Below are positions 10,158 through 21,716 of a DNA stretch of 38,675 nucleotides, piece after piece; positions within the stretch are counted from its first letter, which is position 1; every line of letters begins with the position of its first letter. Source of the DNA: Chara braunii (taxonomy: Eukaryota > Streptophyta > Charophyceae > Charales > Characeae); NCBI GenBank assembly GCA_003427395.1, contig BFEA01000383.1, forward strand, positions 267,144 through 305,818. Reading direction: 5' to 3'. The translations under genes and the position numbers were made by a program. The notes under the pieces are model-generated. The model had not been told where the DNA came from. It did no database searches and saw only the letters and a list, made by a program, of their open reading frames with translations.

Positions 10158-11060
10158 TTGCATGTTCAGCTCGATCTATTTTATTACACGCCGATCTCAC
10201 CCCCATCTTGTATCGCTCTTCTCTCTCTAATCCCTTCCTGCAATCCCGATTCGTCTTGTTGGTCCGGATGTCCACTCCAATCCCTACTGTGTCCTTTTGC
10301 CTTCCCAACCATATGTGTTCTTTCATAGCCTGATATCTGTTTTTTTTTGTGTCGTGGTTGGGTTGGGGGAAGGGAGCCAAATGGTGAGAGGGAAAGGGCA
10401 CGTGAGAGGAGGAGGTAGGATGAAGGAAGAGGAAGACATCATGAGTGAGGAGAGAGGATTTATTAGAATGATCCCAGATCGCGGGAAAAAGCGACAAAAA
10501 GTTGCATGTTCGGCTTGATCTCGAAGTTGCATGTTTAGCTCGATCTCGATTGCATCCCGATCTCGCCCCGATTTTGTACGCCTCTCCTCCGTGGAGGAGA
10601 CAACTGAATATCATGGAGAGGAGAGAGGAGGGAGATGTAGCGGTGGAAGACAGAGGTGGAGAGGAGGAAGGAGGGAGATGGCACGAGGGAGGAAGGAAGG
10701 GGGAGAAAGCATGAGTGAGGAGGGAGGAGGAGATGACCATCGTAATGTGATTTGGACTTCGTCTTCGTACACGTCCCAAAAAGAAACAGAGATGTTGCAT
10801 ATTCATCCCGATCTCGATTGCATTTTCCATTTTTTTTTCCCCTTTTTCCGATCTCGATTGCATCCTGATCTCGCCCGGATCTTGTATGGCTCTCCTCCGT
10901 AGAGGAGACAACCGAAGATCGTGGAGAGGAGAGAGGAGCAAGATGTAACGGTGGAGGACAGAGGTGGAGAGGAGGAAGGAGGGAGATGGCATGAGGGAGG
11001 AGGGAAGGGGGGGAGAGCATGAGTAAGAAGGGAGGACGAGATGGCCATCGTGATGGGATT
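10158..11060. repeat. About 310-bp minisatellite array
   Basis: At least three diverged units share the order GCATGTTCAGCTCGATCT, TGCATCCCGATCTCGCC, CTCTCCTCCGTGGAGGAGAC and a purine-rich GGAGAGGAGAGAGGAGGGAG tail. Equivalent points at 10578 and 10891 are 313 bp apart. A partial copy lies at 13440-13640. Strong purine/pyrimidine strand bias produces long false frames on both strands. Confidence 0.8.
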
Positions 11061-11517
11061 TGGACTTCGTTTTCTGATTCTCCCCAAAATGTATACGGAG
11101 CCGGAACCATAAGTTTTTTTTTTTTTCATTTTTAATTTTAATTAAAAAAGGGCAACCCTCCTCGTCCTCTTCTTCTTGAGGTTCCCCCTATCTAGAGCAT
11201 GTGTTCACCTCTCTCTGTCTCTCTCTCTCTCATATGAACATGGGGTCCATACATCAGAGTAGTTGCACACTGATTGGTGACGCATGGCAGTTGCACACAG
11301 GCTAACTGTGGCTCTGGCCTCTTGCGACGGGGAGAGATGGGTGATAGAAGAGGTGATTGGGGGGAAAGAAAGGGTAAGAAAGACAGGGCAGTTGGTGGAG
11401 ATGTAGGTAAAGCGAGCACAATGACAAATAGATGATACGGGGGAAAGAGCCCAAAAAGGGAAAAGAAAAGAAAATCTTTCTCTCTCAACCATCCGAACCG
11501 ACATACTATGCATCCAA
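11061..11517. other. Non-coding spacer
   Basis: Holds a T13 run (11115-11127), a short AT-rich patch, and a (TC)n patch at 11208-11232. I see no gene, hairpin or duplicated segment. Confidence 0.4.
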
Positions 11518-12001
11518 TCTCCTCCTCGTTCGCTCTCCTGCCCCATCACTTCCTTTTGTTGTTTGTGCCCCTCCCGCATCCTCTTTTGTCCATGGTTACT
11601 CATTGCTCCCCACACGTCTGCGCCTACCTGCTCACTTGGTCTTTAGCGTGTTCACTTTCCCGATCGTCTGCTCCTTCGTTTGCCTGCGGGTTCCTTCCCT
11701 CCCTCAATGATCTCTTACTTTCTTGTCCCGCTCGCACACTCGCCCGCCCTCTCCCTACCGTCCTCCCTCGTGCGCGCTCTTAACCTCTTGACCCACTTGC
11801 TCACTCTTCCCCATTTATGCCGCTAGTGCTTCCACCAGTCCCTTTCTCCTCGTTCGCTCTCCTGCCCCATCACTTCCTTTTGTTGTTTGTGCCCCTCTTG
11901 CATCTCGTCCTTATCTTCTGTTTCCGGTTTTGGCCATGGTCACTCATTGCTCCCTACACGTCTGCGCCTACCTGCTCACTTGGTCTTTAGCCTGTTCACT
12001 T
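11518..12001. repeat. Direct duplication, 328-bp offset
   Basis: The segment from 11518 (CTCCTCGTTCGCTCTCCTG...) to about 11670 is repeated from 11846 to 12001 with few changes, including the run CACGTCTGCGCCTACCTGCT. The two copies are in direct orientation. They flank pyrimidine-rich unique sequence. Confidence 0.88.
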
Positions 12002-12214
12002 TCCTCCACTCATTGGCTCCACACTCACCCCGCTCTCCTTCAGTCTATTCCTGAACCAATTCTCATCCACTTCCTTTCACCCCTCATCTTATCTCAAACC
12101 CCGCTAGCTGCTTGCCATAACGATCCTCCCCTAGGCTCGAAGAGCAGACGCTTCGTGTCTGAATCCCACACACTTTTCCTCTCCAGCTTCCTCCGTGTTT
12201 CTTGTCCCTCCTCG

Positions 12215-12811
<597 letters not shown>

Positions 12812-13263
12812 NNNNNNNNNNNNNNNNNNNNNNNNNNNNNNNNNNNNNNNNNNNNNNNNNNNNNNNNNNNNNNNNNNNNNNNNNNNNNNNNNNNNNNNNN
12901 NNNNNNNNNNNNNNNNNNNNNNNNNNNNNNNNNNNNNNNNNNNNNNNNNNNNNNNNNNNNNNNNNNNNNNNNNNNNNNNNNNNNNNNNNNNNNNNNNNNN
13001 NNNNNNNNNNNNNNNNNNNNNNNNNNNNNNNNNNNNNNNNNNNNNNNNNNNNNNNNNNNNNNNNNNNNNNNNNNNNNNNNNNNNNNNNNNNNNNNNNNNN
13101 NNNNNNNNNNNNNNNNNNNNNNNNNNNNNNNNNNNNNNNNNNNNNNNNNNNNNNNNNNNNNNNNNNNNNNNNNNNNNNNNNNNNNNNNNNNNNNNNNNNN
13201 NNNNNNNNNNNNNNNNNNNNNNNNNNNNNNNNNNNNNNNNNNNNNNNNNNNNNNNNNNNNNNN
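12812..13263. other. Assembly gap (452 N)
   Basis: Unknown bases flanked on both sides by (TC)n, so the gap is most likely an unresolved expansion of this microsatellite. The true length is unknown. It lies inside the Helitron, so the 11.8-kb Helitron length is approximate. Confidence 0.99.
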
Positions 13264-13344
<81 letters not shown>

Positions 13345-13360
13345 CGCGCGCGCGCGCGTG
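13264..13360. repeat. (TC)n followed by (GC)n/(CA)n
   Basis: TC repeats to about 13342 are followed by a short alternating GC run (GCGCGCGCGCGCG) and CACACA, a potential Z-DNA segment. Confidence 0.93.
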
Positions 13361-13439
13361 CACACACTCTCAAGGCCTGTACGCATCATCGTGTCTAGTT
13401 ACTCCTCAAGAACGTTCGCTCGGCACTTGTACTTTTCTT

Positions 13440-13640
13440 AGTATGGTGGTTGGGTTGGGGGAAGGGAGGCAAATGGTGAGAGGAAAACGACACAGAGGAG
13501 GAGACAACTGAATATCGTTGAGAGGAGAGAGGAGGGAGATGTAGCGGTGGAGGACAGAGGTAGAGAGGAGGAAAGAGGGAGATGGCATGAGGGATGAGGG
13601 AAAGGGGAGAGAGCATGAGTGAGGAGGGAGGCCCACAACT
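13440..13640. repeat. Partial copy of the 310-bp minisatellite
   Basis: Matches the 10360-10700 portion of the array, including GGTTGGGTTGGGGGAAGGGA and GAGGAGACAACTGAATATC. It is displaced about 3 kb from the main array. Confidence 0.82.
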
Positions 13641-13708
13641 ATTTATTTCTCAGGAACGTTCACACATACACACACACACAGACATGCTCTCTGTCTACAC
13701 GATCGATA

Positions 13709-13760
13709 AGATGAGCGAAATAAAACGAATCTATCGCTAGAACATGGAAATGTACAGTGG
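13709..13760 (+). repeat. 50-bp dispersed motif, copy inside the Helitron
   Basis: ATGAGCGAAATAAAACGAAT followed by CTATCGCTAGAACATGGAAAT matches the motif found in the LTR-like elements at 16132, 22962, 23120, 23311, 32002 and 32334. Its presence here means it is not exclusive to those elements. Confidence 0.75.
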
Positions 13761-13830
13761 CATGATTCAATCTATTTCACTGATCCTATCCACAGAACTT
13801 CATCGAAATAACGTGAGGCCAGTCGCGGTG

Positions 13831-13896
13831 TACACACACACACACACACACACACATACACACATACACACAGAGAGAGAGAGAGAGAGAGAGAAA
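13831..13896. repeat. (CA)n(GA)n microsatellite
   Basis: CA repeats with TA interruptions switch to (AG)n near 13872. The nearby 14012-14026 and 14114-14128 patches are also (AG)n. Confidence 0.93.
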
Positions 13897-13999
13897 CGCA
13901 CCTTGGTCAGCCATGTCGTCTTGAACACTTCGTGTGACTGTCGAACACTTCAATAGTCAGCACCCTCTTTCGCACACACAGCCTCCCCAACCCGTTCCT

Positions 14000-14262
14000 C
14001 CCCTCGTCACAACGTGAGAGAGAGAGAAAGAGAAAGACCCTTCACTGTGTTTCCTTCCTTCCCTCCTCAGAATCACAGCCTCCCCTGTCTCTTTCTTCCC
14101 TCCTCACAACCTCAGAGAGAGAGAGAGAAAAAGAAACATCGTCCAACATCTTCCCTTTCCGCTCCAACACTCTCTCTCCTCACAACCTCAGACAGAAAGA
14201 CAGAGAAACATCGCCCAACATCTTGCCTCTCCGCTCCAACACTCTCCCACACTTCACTTCTG
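14000..14262. repeat. About 80-bp tandem repeats with AG runs
   Basis: Diverged units with CCTCACAACCTCAGA, an AG run, AAACATCG(T/C)CCAACATCTT and CCGCTCCAACACTCTC repeat two to three times. The strong strand bias explains the plus-strand frame here. Confidence 0.75.
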
Positions 14263-14359
14263 TCTTCTCACAGGCACGGGAACGCACATAAAGACATCGA
14301 TGTATGCAACCTGCGTGCCCGTGTCCACATCTGTAATTCGCTCCCCGCCCCTAATGCTC

Positions 14360-14480
14360 ACGTCCCGAAACCCCCGCCCGTAATGCTCACGTCCTGAAAC
14401 CACCAACCGCTCGCATTCTTCCCCCCACACGTCCCAAAACCACCAACCCCTTGCATTCTTCCCCCCCGCCCCGAAATCGC
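14360..14480. repeat. Short tandem repeats (CACGTCC.AAACCACC)
   Basis: Units of about 30-55 bp containing CTCACGTCC, GAAACCACCAACC and TTGCATTCTTCCCCCC are repeated three to four times next to the poly-C tract. Confidence 0.7.
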
Positions 14481-14525
14481 GTCCCAGTGCATGCACGGCC
14501 GAAAGAACAAAACAAAACTATAAAC

Positions 14526-14526
<1 letters not shown>

Positions 14527-14616
<90 letters not shown>
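14527..14616. repeat. Poly(C) tract, 90 uninterrupted C
   Basis: Ninety consecutive C, then AA, a further 13 C (14619-14631) and smaller C and A runs to 14682. The complementary strand can form G-quadruplexes and this strand an i-motif. Glycine- or proline-only frames across it are artefacts. Real length is uncertain because such runs are hard to sequence. Confidence 0.97.
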
Positions 14617-14618
<2 letters not shown>

Positions 14619-14689
14619 CCCCCCCCCCCCCGCCCGCCCCGCCCAAAAAAAAAAAAAAAAACAAAAACCCCCCCCCCCCCCCACCCCGA

Positions 14690-14880
14690 TACCGCGTCCC
14701 GATACATGCGCGACCAAAACGACAACCCCTCCCGGACCAAACCGACAGACCGCCCGGCCCCTAAACCCCGTCTAAGTGCGTGGACCGCCGATAGGCCCGA
14801 CAACACCGAAACGACAAATCCCCTCGATAGGGCCACGATCCGATCGTGCCACTCGGCCCGCCACGACACCCCCCCGAACT
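14690..14880. repeat. Diverged CCG-rich tandem units
   Basis: Segments such as CGCGTCCCGATACATGCGCG (14695) resemble CGCGTCCCAGTGCATGCACG (14479) and CCGTCTAAGTGCGTGGACCG (14767), all followed by A-rich or AACGAC stretches. The C tract lies between the first and second unit. Confidence 0.55.
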
Positions 14881-14896
14881 GCCCCACCAGAGAACC

Positions 14897-14931
14897 GGGT
14901 CTCACGCGGGACCTTCACGCGAGACCCGCGT
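14897..14931 (-). other. Helitron 5' subterminal hairpin
   Basis: Two overlapping inverted repeats lie 22-55 bp inside the Helitron 5' end: GGGTCTC (14897) with GAGACCC (14921-14927), and ACGCGGG (14904) with CCCGCGT (14925-14931). They could form alternative stems. Subterminal 5' hairpins are not typical of classical Helitrons, so this is worth comparing with relatives. Confidence 0.65.
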
Positions 14932-15264
14932 TTTGCTTTAGAGTATTAGGGAAAACTTCATGAAACTGACGTCTGCCAGAAGTTTATTCAGACTAGCCTA
15001 TGACCGAGAGGATATAACTTTTATGAACCACATGCTTCTGACGTCCGAGAAAAAATGGCGGTAATCGGTAGTGTGACCAGTCATATGCGCTTTCTAGAAG
15101 GGTCGCGGAGGCACACAATCGTAGGGATGTTAAAGATAAAACCAATCCTATCTAAGATAATAGCCGCGCGATTCACGGTCTAGGCACACCAAAAAGAGCA
15201 GCTGAGTCATGTCTGCGGCTATGACGCAAAAATGTACGAGGTCCTGAGTCATGTGTTTCAAGCA

Positions 15265-15345
15265 TTTGCCCTCGTCGGGGCTTGAACTCGTGCTTACGGG
15301 TTGAAGGCCCAACATCCCATCCTATCAGGCTTGGCGCACGTCCGA
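15265..15345 (-). repeat. tRNA-derived module 1, element A
   Basis: The minus strand has an A-box-like AAGCCTGATAGGATGG, an anticodon-arm-like GGGCCTTCAACCC (TTC at the anticodon position) and a B-box-like GAGTTCAAGCC in tRNA spacing. There is no acceptor stem pairing, so it is not a working tRNA. Corresponding but shorter remnants lie at 22085 and 31188. Confidence 0.65.
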
Positions 15346-15467
15346 GAGGATGGGCGACCTGCATGATAAACGGTCGACGCAAACAGGGCCTACCATACTG
15401 CAGACGGGCGTTCCACTCAGTCAAAACTCTTCATAAGGAAGAGTTGTTCTAGCTCCTACCGTAGTAG

Positions 15468-15530
15468 GAGCTAGCCCAGTCGCTAACGAATGAGACTGTC
15501 ACCCAGCAGGTCCCGGGATCAAGCTTGTAC
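15468..15530 (+). repeat. tRNA-derived module 2 (tRNA-Lys-like), element A
   Basis: TAGCCCAGTCGCTAACGAAT then GAGACTGTCACCCAGCAGGTC, CGGGATCAAGC. Order and spacing follow tRNA-Lys (TAGCTCAGTCGGTAGAGCAT, GAGACT, B box). The A box is good, the B box diverged. Homologous copies lie at 22283 and 31408. This looks like a SINE-type pol III promoter captured in the element. Confidence 0.65.
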
Positions 15531-15702
15531 ATGCACTGAGCTAGCTCCTTTTGACGGAGTTGCCCATCGAAGGCAGAGGTGAGGCCCGGTCAATTTCGAC
15601 CTCGAGATCGCCAGATCTCACGACCGAAATCTGGCCGCGGAGATTAGCATGGTCCTTGCACAAGGATGACAAGCATAAATCGAGAGGTGATCCAAGGGAA
15701 AA

Positions 15703-15790
15703 TCGTCAATCCCTTGAGGGATTGAACTCGGGCCCATATTTCAAAACTTCGTGGATGTATACAATTGTAGTCGTTGGTATAAGCCAACGA
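15703..15790 (-). repeat. tRNA-derived module 3, element A
   Basis: The minus strand shows TTGGCTTATACCAACG, an anticodon-arm region and GAGTTCAATCCC (B box). It has copies at 22533 and 31658 with better B boxes. Orientation is opposite to module 2. Confidence 0.6.
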
Positions 15791-15879
15791 CTTTATTACT
15801 AAAAATAAAAACAAAAATAAAATAAATAAAATCAAACAGCGCTAGATGAAGCTCAGAGAAGTAGCAAGGGACTTAGTGT

Positions 15880-15970
15880 CCCCGGAAGCAGCAACGGCGC
15901 CCGTTTCCACGGGCAGCACTGCAACTAAGTCGTTTTTTCTTTTTTTTCCTCTTTAGATTTGTTCGTAGAT

Positions 15971-16008
<38 letters not shown>

Positions 16009-16300
16009 ACCTGTGTTTGAAGAGTCGCCCCTTTGGGCCGCAATAAAAACGCCTTGCTTCGACGGGATGAGCAACGCACTAGCCAACAAGAAGCCTCCAA
16101 CTTGGTTGCTGCCTCATGTTACTTCCAACGATGGATGAGCAAAATCGAATGAATTTTCAGCCAGAACATGAAAATATACACTTCCCCGTCTAAGGGAAGT
16201 TCTTTTTTTTTTGGGGGGGGGGTAAGTTCGTTTTCGTTTTTTTTCCCTTTCTTTTTTTTTCATTTCTTTCTGTTTTCCTAAGTCTTCCCTACCTCGTGGT
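15880..16300 (+). repeat. Polypyrimidine / GTAAGT / hairpin modules, element A
   Basis: Contains CGCCCGTTTCCACGGGC (stem), a T32 run (15973-16004), an antisense splice-donor-like ACTTACCTG, the 50-bp motif at 16132 (GATGAGCAAAATCGAATGAA) and G9GTAAGT then T-runs. The same components recur in elements B and C. Confidence 0.7.
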
Positions 16301-17170
16301 CGTTGGGGCAGGGGCGGTAGGGAAATGAGAATAGACTATTACGAGCAGTTAAAGAAAAAAAGAAAAAAAAGAAAAAAAGGTAACGAGGCAAACTGCCTCG
16401 TGAAAATGAAAACAAGAAGAACATGTCACATTTTCAGGCTGTGTGGGAGCACGATCAACTCCCCACCCTTAAAGGCACGAATACTTGTGACCGCGAGACT
16501 TAGGATCTCGCGGCTCACAACGGGCGCACGGGGAGCTGGGGATAGAGAATAAGAAATGGAAAACGGGGAGAAATGGGAGAAGGAGGACCTACCTCTTCCC
16601 AACTGACAACTACCCTCCTCGTTTTCAGGGGAGGGCAGAGCAAAAGGAGGGATGTTGTTGCATGCAACAACAAACACCTGGCTGAAGAATGAGCCAGGTG
16701 CAGTATAGTTAGATTTATTTTTATTTTTATTTTTCTTTCTGGTTGTTTTTCTTTATTCTTGTGAGGACACTTGTCCTCACGAGGTGCTGCGAGGCTCCTG
16801 TTTTTAGAGGGAGCCTGAAAATTGAAGGGTCATAAAGGAAAAGGCTAAGTACAGTCTTTTCCCCGATGTATCTGCCCTGAAAAAAAAGTCTGGTTACATC
16901 AAACTGAAAGGGGTTGTATCTTTCTAACCCCTTATCAAAAAAATAAAATAAAAACAGTTTTGGAAATGCCACGACCCCAGCAATCTCGTGAAATTCCGGG
17001 ATAGTTGTGGAAAAGAAAAAAAAAAGAAAATGAGGGCAGTTAAACAAACTGCCCTCACTGAGGCTGTGGTTGTGGTGCGGCCACAGTTAGCCCTGGATCT
17101 TGGCCACATCAAGGGTTCACTGTGAGTCCGCGATTTTGCCTGGGGGTTGGAGTGACGTCCAACCCTCCTC
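16301..17170 (+). other. U3-like region of element A
   Basis: No gene. Short inverted repeats are spaced along it: GAGGCAAACTGCCTC (16385), TTGTTGCATGCAACAA (16657), CCAGGTG..., GAGGACACTTGTCCTC (16761) and GAGGGCAGTTAAACAAACTGCCCTC (17031). The region leads to the TATA box, so I read it as promoter-upstream LTR sequence. Confidence 0.5.
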
Positions 17171-17174
17171 AGCC

Positions 17175-17183
17175 ACTATAAAA
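17175..17183 (+). promoter_or_regulatory. TATA box of element A
   Basis: CTATAAAAC preceded by CCTCAGCCA. The same arrangement (CCTCAGCTGG then CTATAAAAG) occurs at 33151 in the third copy, although the surrounding sequence is quite diverged. Conservation of box plus context supports a pol II promoter firing rightward. Confidence 0.65.
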
Positions 17184-17469
17184 CAGGCAGTTGTCCCCAA
17201 CTTCCACACAAAGCACTCGTGTTGCGAGTGTGTGACAAACACACTTGAGTGTTGTTGGCTGCTGGAGGTGCTGCCTGAGGCAATGTGGGAGGAGGCTTGA
17301 GGTCTGAAGAGGAGCGCGAGAGGAGGAGTTGGACAGCCATAGCCAAGGCTGGGAGCATTTTGCTCACCTCTCATCTGGCTGGTGCTCGTCCAACGGGACT
17401 GAACAAGGGACGCTGCAGGACTACGGTGACACGATACAATGAAATTTGGGACTTAGGCGCAAATTTTAT

Positions 17470-17880
17470 TAATTTTCGCCAGCCATTTTTTCCACTTTCA
17501 TGGGAAAGTGCTGCCGAAATTTTACAGCGGCGAGCAGCGGACAGCTAGGCTGTCGGTAGCGGTACCGGTGGAAAGGATCTGCGGTAGGCCACTTTTTCCA
17601 CTTTCGTGGAGAGGTGGTGCCGAATTGTTCCAGCGGCAAGCGGCGGACGACAAAGTTACTGGTGGTGGTACCGGCGGGACGGACCTACGACAGGGTGAAT
17701 TGAAAGGGGTTTTTGGCAGACCATTTCTTCCATTTTGTACGGGGTGTTGCCGAATTTTTGCGGCAAGTGGCGGATGGCTAAGCTATTGGCAGCGGAACTA
17801 GGCGGAACAAACCTGCGACAAATCATTTTCCCACTTTTGTGGGGAACTGCTGCAAAATTGTTTCGATACCGACGGTAAAA
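17470..17880 (+). repeat. GC-rich 105-130-bp tandem repeats, element A
   Basis: Four diverged units, each with CCA-TTTTTCCACTTT-GTGG, GCTGCCGAA, CAGCGGCAAGCGGCGGA and GGTACCGGCGG-GGAC, begin near 17478, 17583, 17716 and 17820. They lie about 300 bp downstream of the TATA box. A related set is at 33410-33660. Confidence 0.75.
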
Positions 17881-18924
17881 AAATTAGCAGCGTTATGCCG
17901 TCAGGGGGTGCTAGACGAACGGAAAGTGTTGGAGATCAACAGCGGTGTCAGTAAATCTGATTTTGGGAAGTAAGGAACCGGCGTGGGAACGACACTTTAT
18001 TTTTTTCTTTTGCGTCAGCAAAGGCGGGACGTCGTGCATTGCCCAGGTGAGACGGATGTCGGCGGAATCGATACTCGCATGTTTTTTTTTTTTTTTGTGA
18101 GGCTTGGCAGAAGTGGTTTTGGTGGGCGTCGTCATTAGGTGCTGAAAGGCATAGTGCAGGACCACCTGGGACTAGTTGGGACCAGTTGGCACTGACGTGG
18201 GACCAGTGAACTTTATTTGTTGGGGACGTGTGCGGCTCACTGTTTTCACACTTGGGGTTACCACCGCATGTGGGATTTGCGAGTAGGGAATGGATTGGGA
18301 CTAGAGGTTGGTCTGAGACTTGCCTTGGGACTGTGTTTTTTTTCGGCGACGAGTATATTTTACTTGGCTTTCTTGAGTGAGTCAGGGGGCGTTCGTCACC
18401 ACTTCCCTCAAGGTCTATTGATTGACTCAGACTCCCCTTCACACCTTTGTGAACCCACACTTTGTTTGACCCTGTTGTTTTGAATGTTCGAGTAGAGGAA
18501 AGTTGTGTGAGTTATGCATGTGAATGGAAAGGTCTGACCCAAGTATGAGATTGTACTGTTTTCTTTTGAACTCGTTTTTTTTGCGTGTTGTGCAGGTAGG
18601 TAGAATGATGCTTGAAAAGGAGATTGATTTTACCTATTGGAGAAAGGGAAAAGGATTATCTTTTTTTTTACTTCTCACCTGCCTGCACGTCAATAGGGTT
18701 TCTTTGTTTTGAAAAATGTTAATTATGTAACTACAGTGAAACGAATTCGATTCAAATAAAGCAGATAAGGTCAAACGAACGGAGTTTTTTCCCGAGGATA
18801 GACTTTTTTGATCCTGAATTATTTTTATTTGTCCAAAAGGTTCTCATTCTCTATGTTTTCTAACTCTTCTCGTCTAAGTTACCCTAAACTTACGAAAAAA
18901 CGAGAACAATTAAAAAAAATTATT
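17881..18924 (+). other. R/U5-like region with polyadenylation signal
   Basis: No gene. Short direct repeats GGGACTAGTTGGGACCAGTTGG occur at 18168-18210. A T15 run is at 18081. AATAAA at 18755-18760 lies about 1.6 kb past the TATA box and would fit an LTR polyadenylation signal. Frames of up to 170 codons on the minus strand lack any domain. Confidence 0.45.
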
Positions 18925-20039
18925 TGTGGTGGACATGCTCTTTTTCAAGGAAACATCTGGGACGGGGGTTCGTTGCTTTAGGAGACGACCCTGTCATCGA
19001 CCCAGAGTGGACCGTTCTAGGGGGGGGTACTTCGCCGATTCGGTGGAGACGGTCCGAGCTCTGTGCTCGGGCGAGGAGGATGAGTACCCCAGACCACTTC
19101 CTAGACGGTGAGACACGCAACACTACAAGTAATGCACCTGATGAAGAAACATTCGCAAAGCAATTTGTCATCCAAGAAGATTAAAAACATATGGAGACAG
19201 GTGTGTGCATGTCTAATCTTAGGTCGACGGTATGATGACATTAATAACTTTGGCAGGGCATCTCATTAAGTCAAAACTAAGACAGGCCGATTACCTTGTC
19301 GGCTGCATTGAGGTCATTGTCAAAGCTAACTTCCAGTTGGTGGCTTAGTATGATATTTTGTTTCATCGAGTCTAACTCGAGGTGGTCGGATTTTATTTTG
19401 ATATTGTGTTATTGGATGTATCTAACGATAATTTGAATTCCTTCATTTATCATTTTAAATTGGGTACATTCCTGTCGACCATTTTTCGAGGTAACTATGT
19501 ATGGTTGTTGTAACTTTCTTTTGACTAGTGTATAAAGGGACTAGGATTGAGTTGCGGGTTTCATGCTTGGTTGAGACCGTCCTAGTGGACCTGCGTACGC
19601 TTCGTATTTAGGAGATCAACGCTCTAAGGAACGGACGACGTTCGGGTTCAATAGGCGTTTTAACCGCACGTACCTGTACTACAGCGAGTGAGTAAACGCC
19701 ATCGGCTGACCCACCTCTGCAATTGCATTTAAAAGCTTTCGCACGTGGGTCAGTAGCTCGATAGGGATACGCCCCTAAGGGTGCTGACAACCTCTTAGGG
19801 TAGTAAGTTGTGTCGCGCGAGAACCTATCCTGTTGTAGGAGACCGCGGGATGTACAGCTGGCGCACCCGGCTAGAGCGGCGAAGGGGCATGATGCACCCA
19901 CCCCCGTCTTGGCGGTTCGCGGTGTTAATTGTGCGCCGTCTCCGAGTTGTTTCTAAACGTTTTGTTAAACTCATGCATGGCATGGTCGGGAGGGCTCCTA
20001 CCTCTTCGCAAGAAAAGGCGGGGGCCGATGCGCTCGACA
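18925..20039 (-). repeat. End module T (about 1.1 kb), copy 1
   Basis: Aligns along its length with 23705-24808 in the same orientation, and its first half (read from 20039 leftward) with 33707-34230 in the opposite orientation. Shared blocks include TGTCGAGCGCATCGG at the tip, TAGGGGCGTATCCCTATCGA and, near the other end, CATCTGGGACGG with GACCCAGAGTGGACCGTTCTA. No protein is visible. Confidence 0.8.
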
Positions 20040-20043
20040 GGGT

Positions 20044-21712
20044 AATCATAAATTTCAAATATGTGTTTAAAAGTATTCAGAAGTAAAGACTTTACCTTCA
20101 CAATGAGATCATCCTCTCTTGCTTTGCCTACCATGGTAATGATTTCCAATAAAGGCATCCAATATCTTCTATCTTCAAAACTATCATGAATTGAGAAGCT
20201 AGGGAGTCGCTCAAATTGCCTCATTCCTGCTTCTCAGTTTACATTTTTGTGTAACTTCTCAAGTTACTCTTTTGTTCTCATGAGACTGATGTGAGTTCCT
20301 CTCTGACAATTTAAATAATTAGCCTCCTTTTCCAATCATGTTGGAGCGTAGATTCTTACATCCAGACTACCCATATTAAGGAATTTAACCACTGGAATGT
20401 GAGATATTATACGACCTTTTCCAGAGATCTCATGCTTCAAAATCGTGAAGGGATTATCAGATTCGGTTACTTTGTCCAGCCTGCTTCTCATAATTGATAT
20501 CGTTGTTACTGACAGTGTTCTTGAGACCTTTTCTCCTTCCATACAAAATTCACTATAGCTGACCAATTATTCCTTGAAAGATGAAGTCATTCTACATGAG
20601 GAGAAGGTATCCCATAAAAAGGTTTGACACGTGTACTCTAAGTGAAACTTTTGTTCTCTTGGTGAAGTTTTTTTTTCTTTTTTAGTACAATGTTGACTGC
20701 TCGTTCCCAACATCTATCACGTTCACATCCTTCAAACCTCTGTTGTGGTACATTAATTCTGACATCATATTCATCAAACTCAATAAATCGGCAGGTAATG
20801 ACGTATAGACTATCGTGTTCCCATCCTACCCTTTTCAATGCTTCATACCTCACAATCTCATAGGGGAATATTTATTTTTTCCTTAAAGATTTAAGGAAAT
20901 TAAATAGTTTTTTTGCTCTCTCTTCGTTCAACCTCCAATGTCCTCTTCCTAGCTTCAACCATGGTCTCTCTTTTGGAAGGAAATATTGTTGATTCATCAA
21001 TGTCTCTAACCTCTTCTCACTTTCAAAGCAAACTGGACTACAAAAGATCAATTGTTCCTTGACAGATTGATATCAGGTAAAGGTGGAGTTAATAATCCCT
21101 CAAAGACAGAAAACTGGGTGGATCCAGTGAAACACTTCTTTCCCTTTTTAAGTCTCTCATTCTCTTTCAACATAACATCTTCAACAAATTTTCAACATCT
21201 TTCATAAGTGGCATCAACACTTCTCTCTTTAAGAACATAAATCCTCACGTCATATATGTCCAACTCAATGAAGTGGAATGTCAGAATATATAAATGTTTT
21301 TGTTCTCATCCACTTTTGACCATCGCATACTTGACAACCTCATATGGAAACACTTCTTTCTTACTTAGAGCATTCATTGATTATAGGATAAACTCAACCT
21401 TCACTTTATTCAGTCATGAACGTAATTCCAAATTCTGATCTCCATTGTCTTATTTCTTTCGTTGAAATATTTTTTGTTCTCATGATAATTCATTCATTTC
21501 CCTCACTTCAGCATCATGTTGATAATTGGCATCCAATTACCTCCGTCACAACTGTCTCATAGCTAACAGGCATTAAACCCCATTCTCGGGCAACTTTCTT
21601 CTTTTGTCTGATTAGTTTTGCCTTCTCGTCATAGATAAATTGAATGACAATTTCCCACAACTAGTTATAGGTGTCACCATCATTGCAACCTCTCTTCTTG
21701 ACGTAAGGACGG
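20044..21712 (-). pseudogene. Unrecognised ORF with repeated ~100-residue domain
   Basis: Several minus-strand frames encode diverged copies of one domain. Clear copies: FPYEIVRYEALKRVGWEHD, YVITCRFIEFDEYDVRINV (20700-20870) and FPYEVVKYAMVKSG, YILTFHFIELDIYDVRIYV (21200-21360). Weaker copies: PFTILKHEISGKG, PVVKFLNMGSLDVRIYAP (20345-20470) and one ending FEIYDY at 20044. A fifth is split by element B. Copies are 300-490 bp apart. Trp codons in one copy are TGA in its partner (SG-stop-EQ against VGWEHD; RC-stop-KF against RCWER). I know no family with this pattern. Under the nesting model it reads into the Gag-like region at 3059. Confidence 0.6.
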
Positions 21713-21716
21713 TGTT

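Noticed and set aside
9961-11129. Minus-strand ORF of 343 codons and overlapping ORFs of 108-191 codons
   Set aside because: Open in several frames at once because of purine/pyrimidine strand bias in the 310-bp minisatellite; repetitive Ser/Pro/Leu content and no domain.
14358-14963. Long glycine- or proline-rich frames (up to 172 codons)
   Set aside because: They are translations of the C90 tract and neighbouring C-runs; no protein feature outside the homopolymer.
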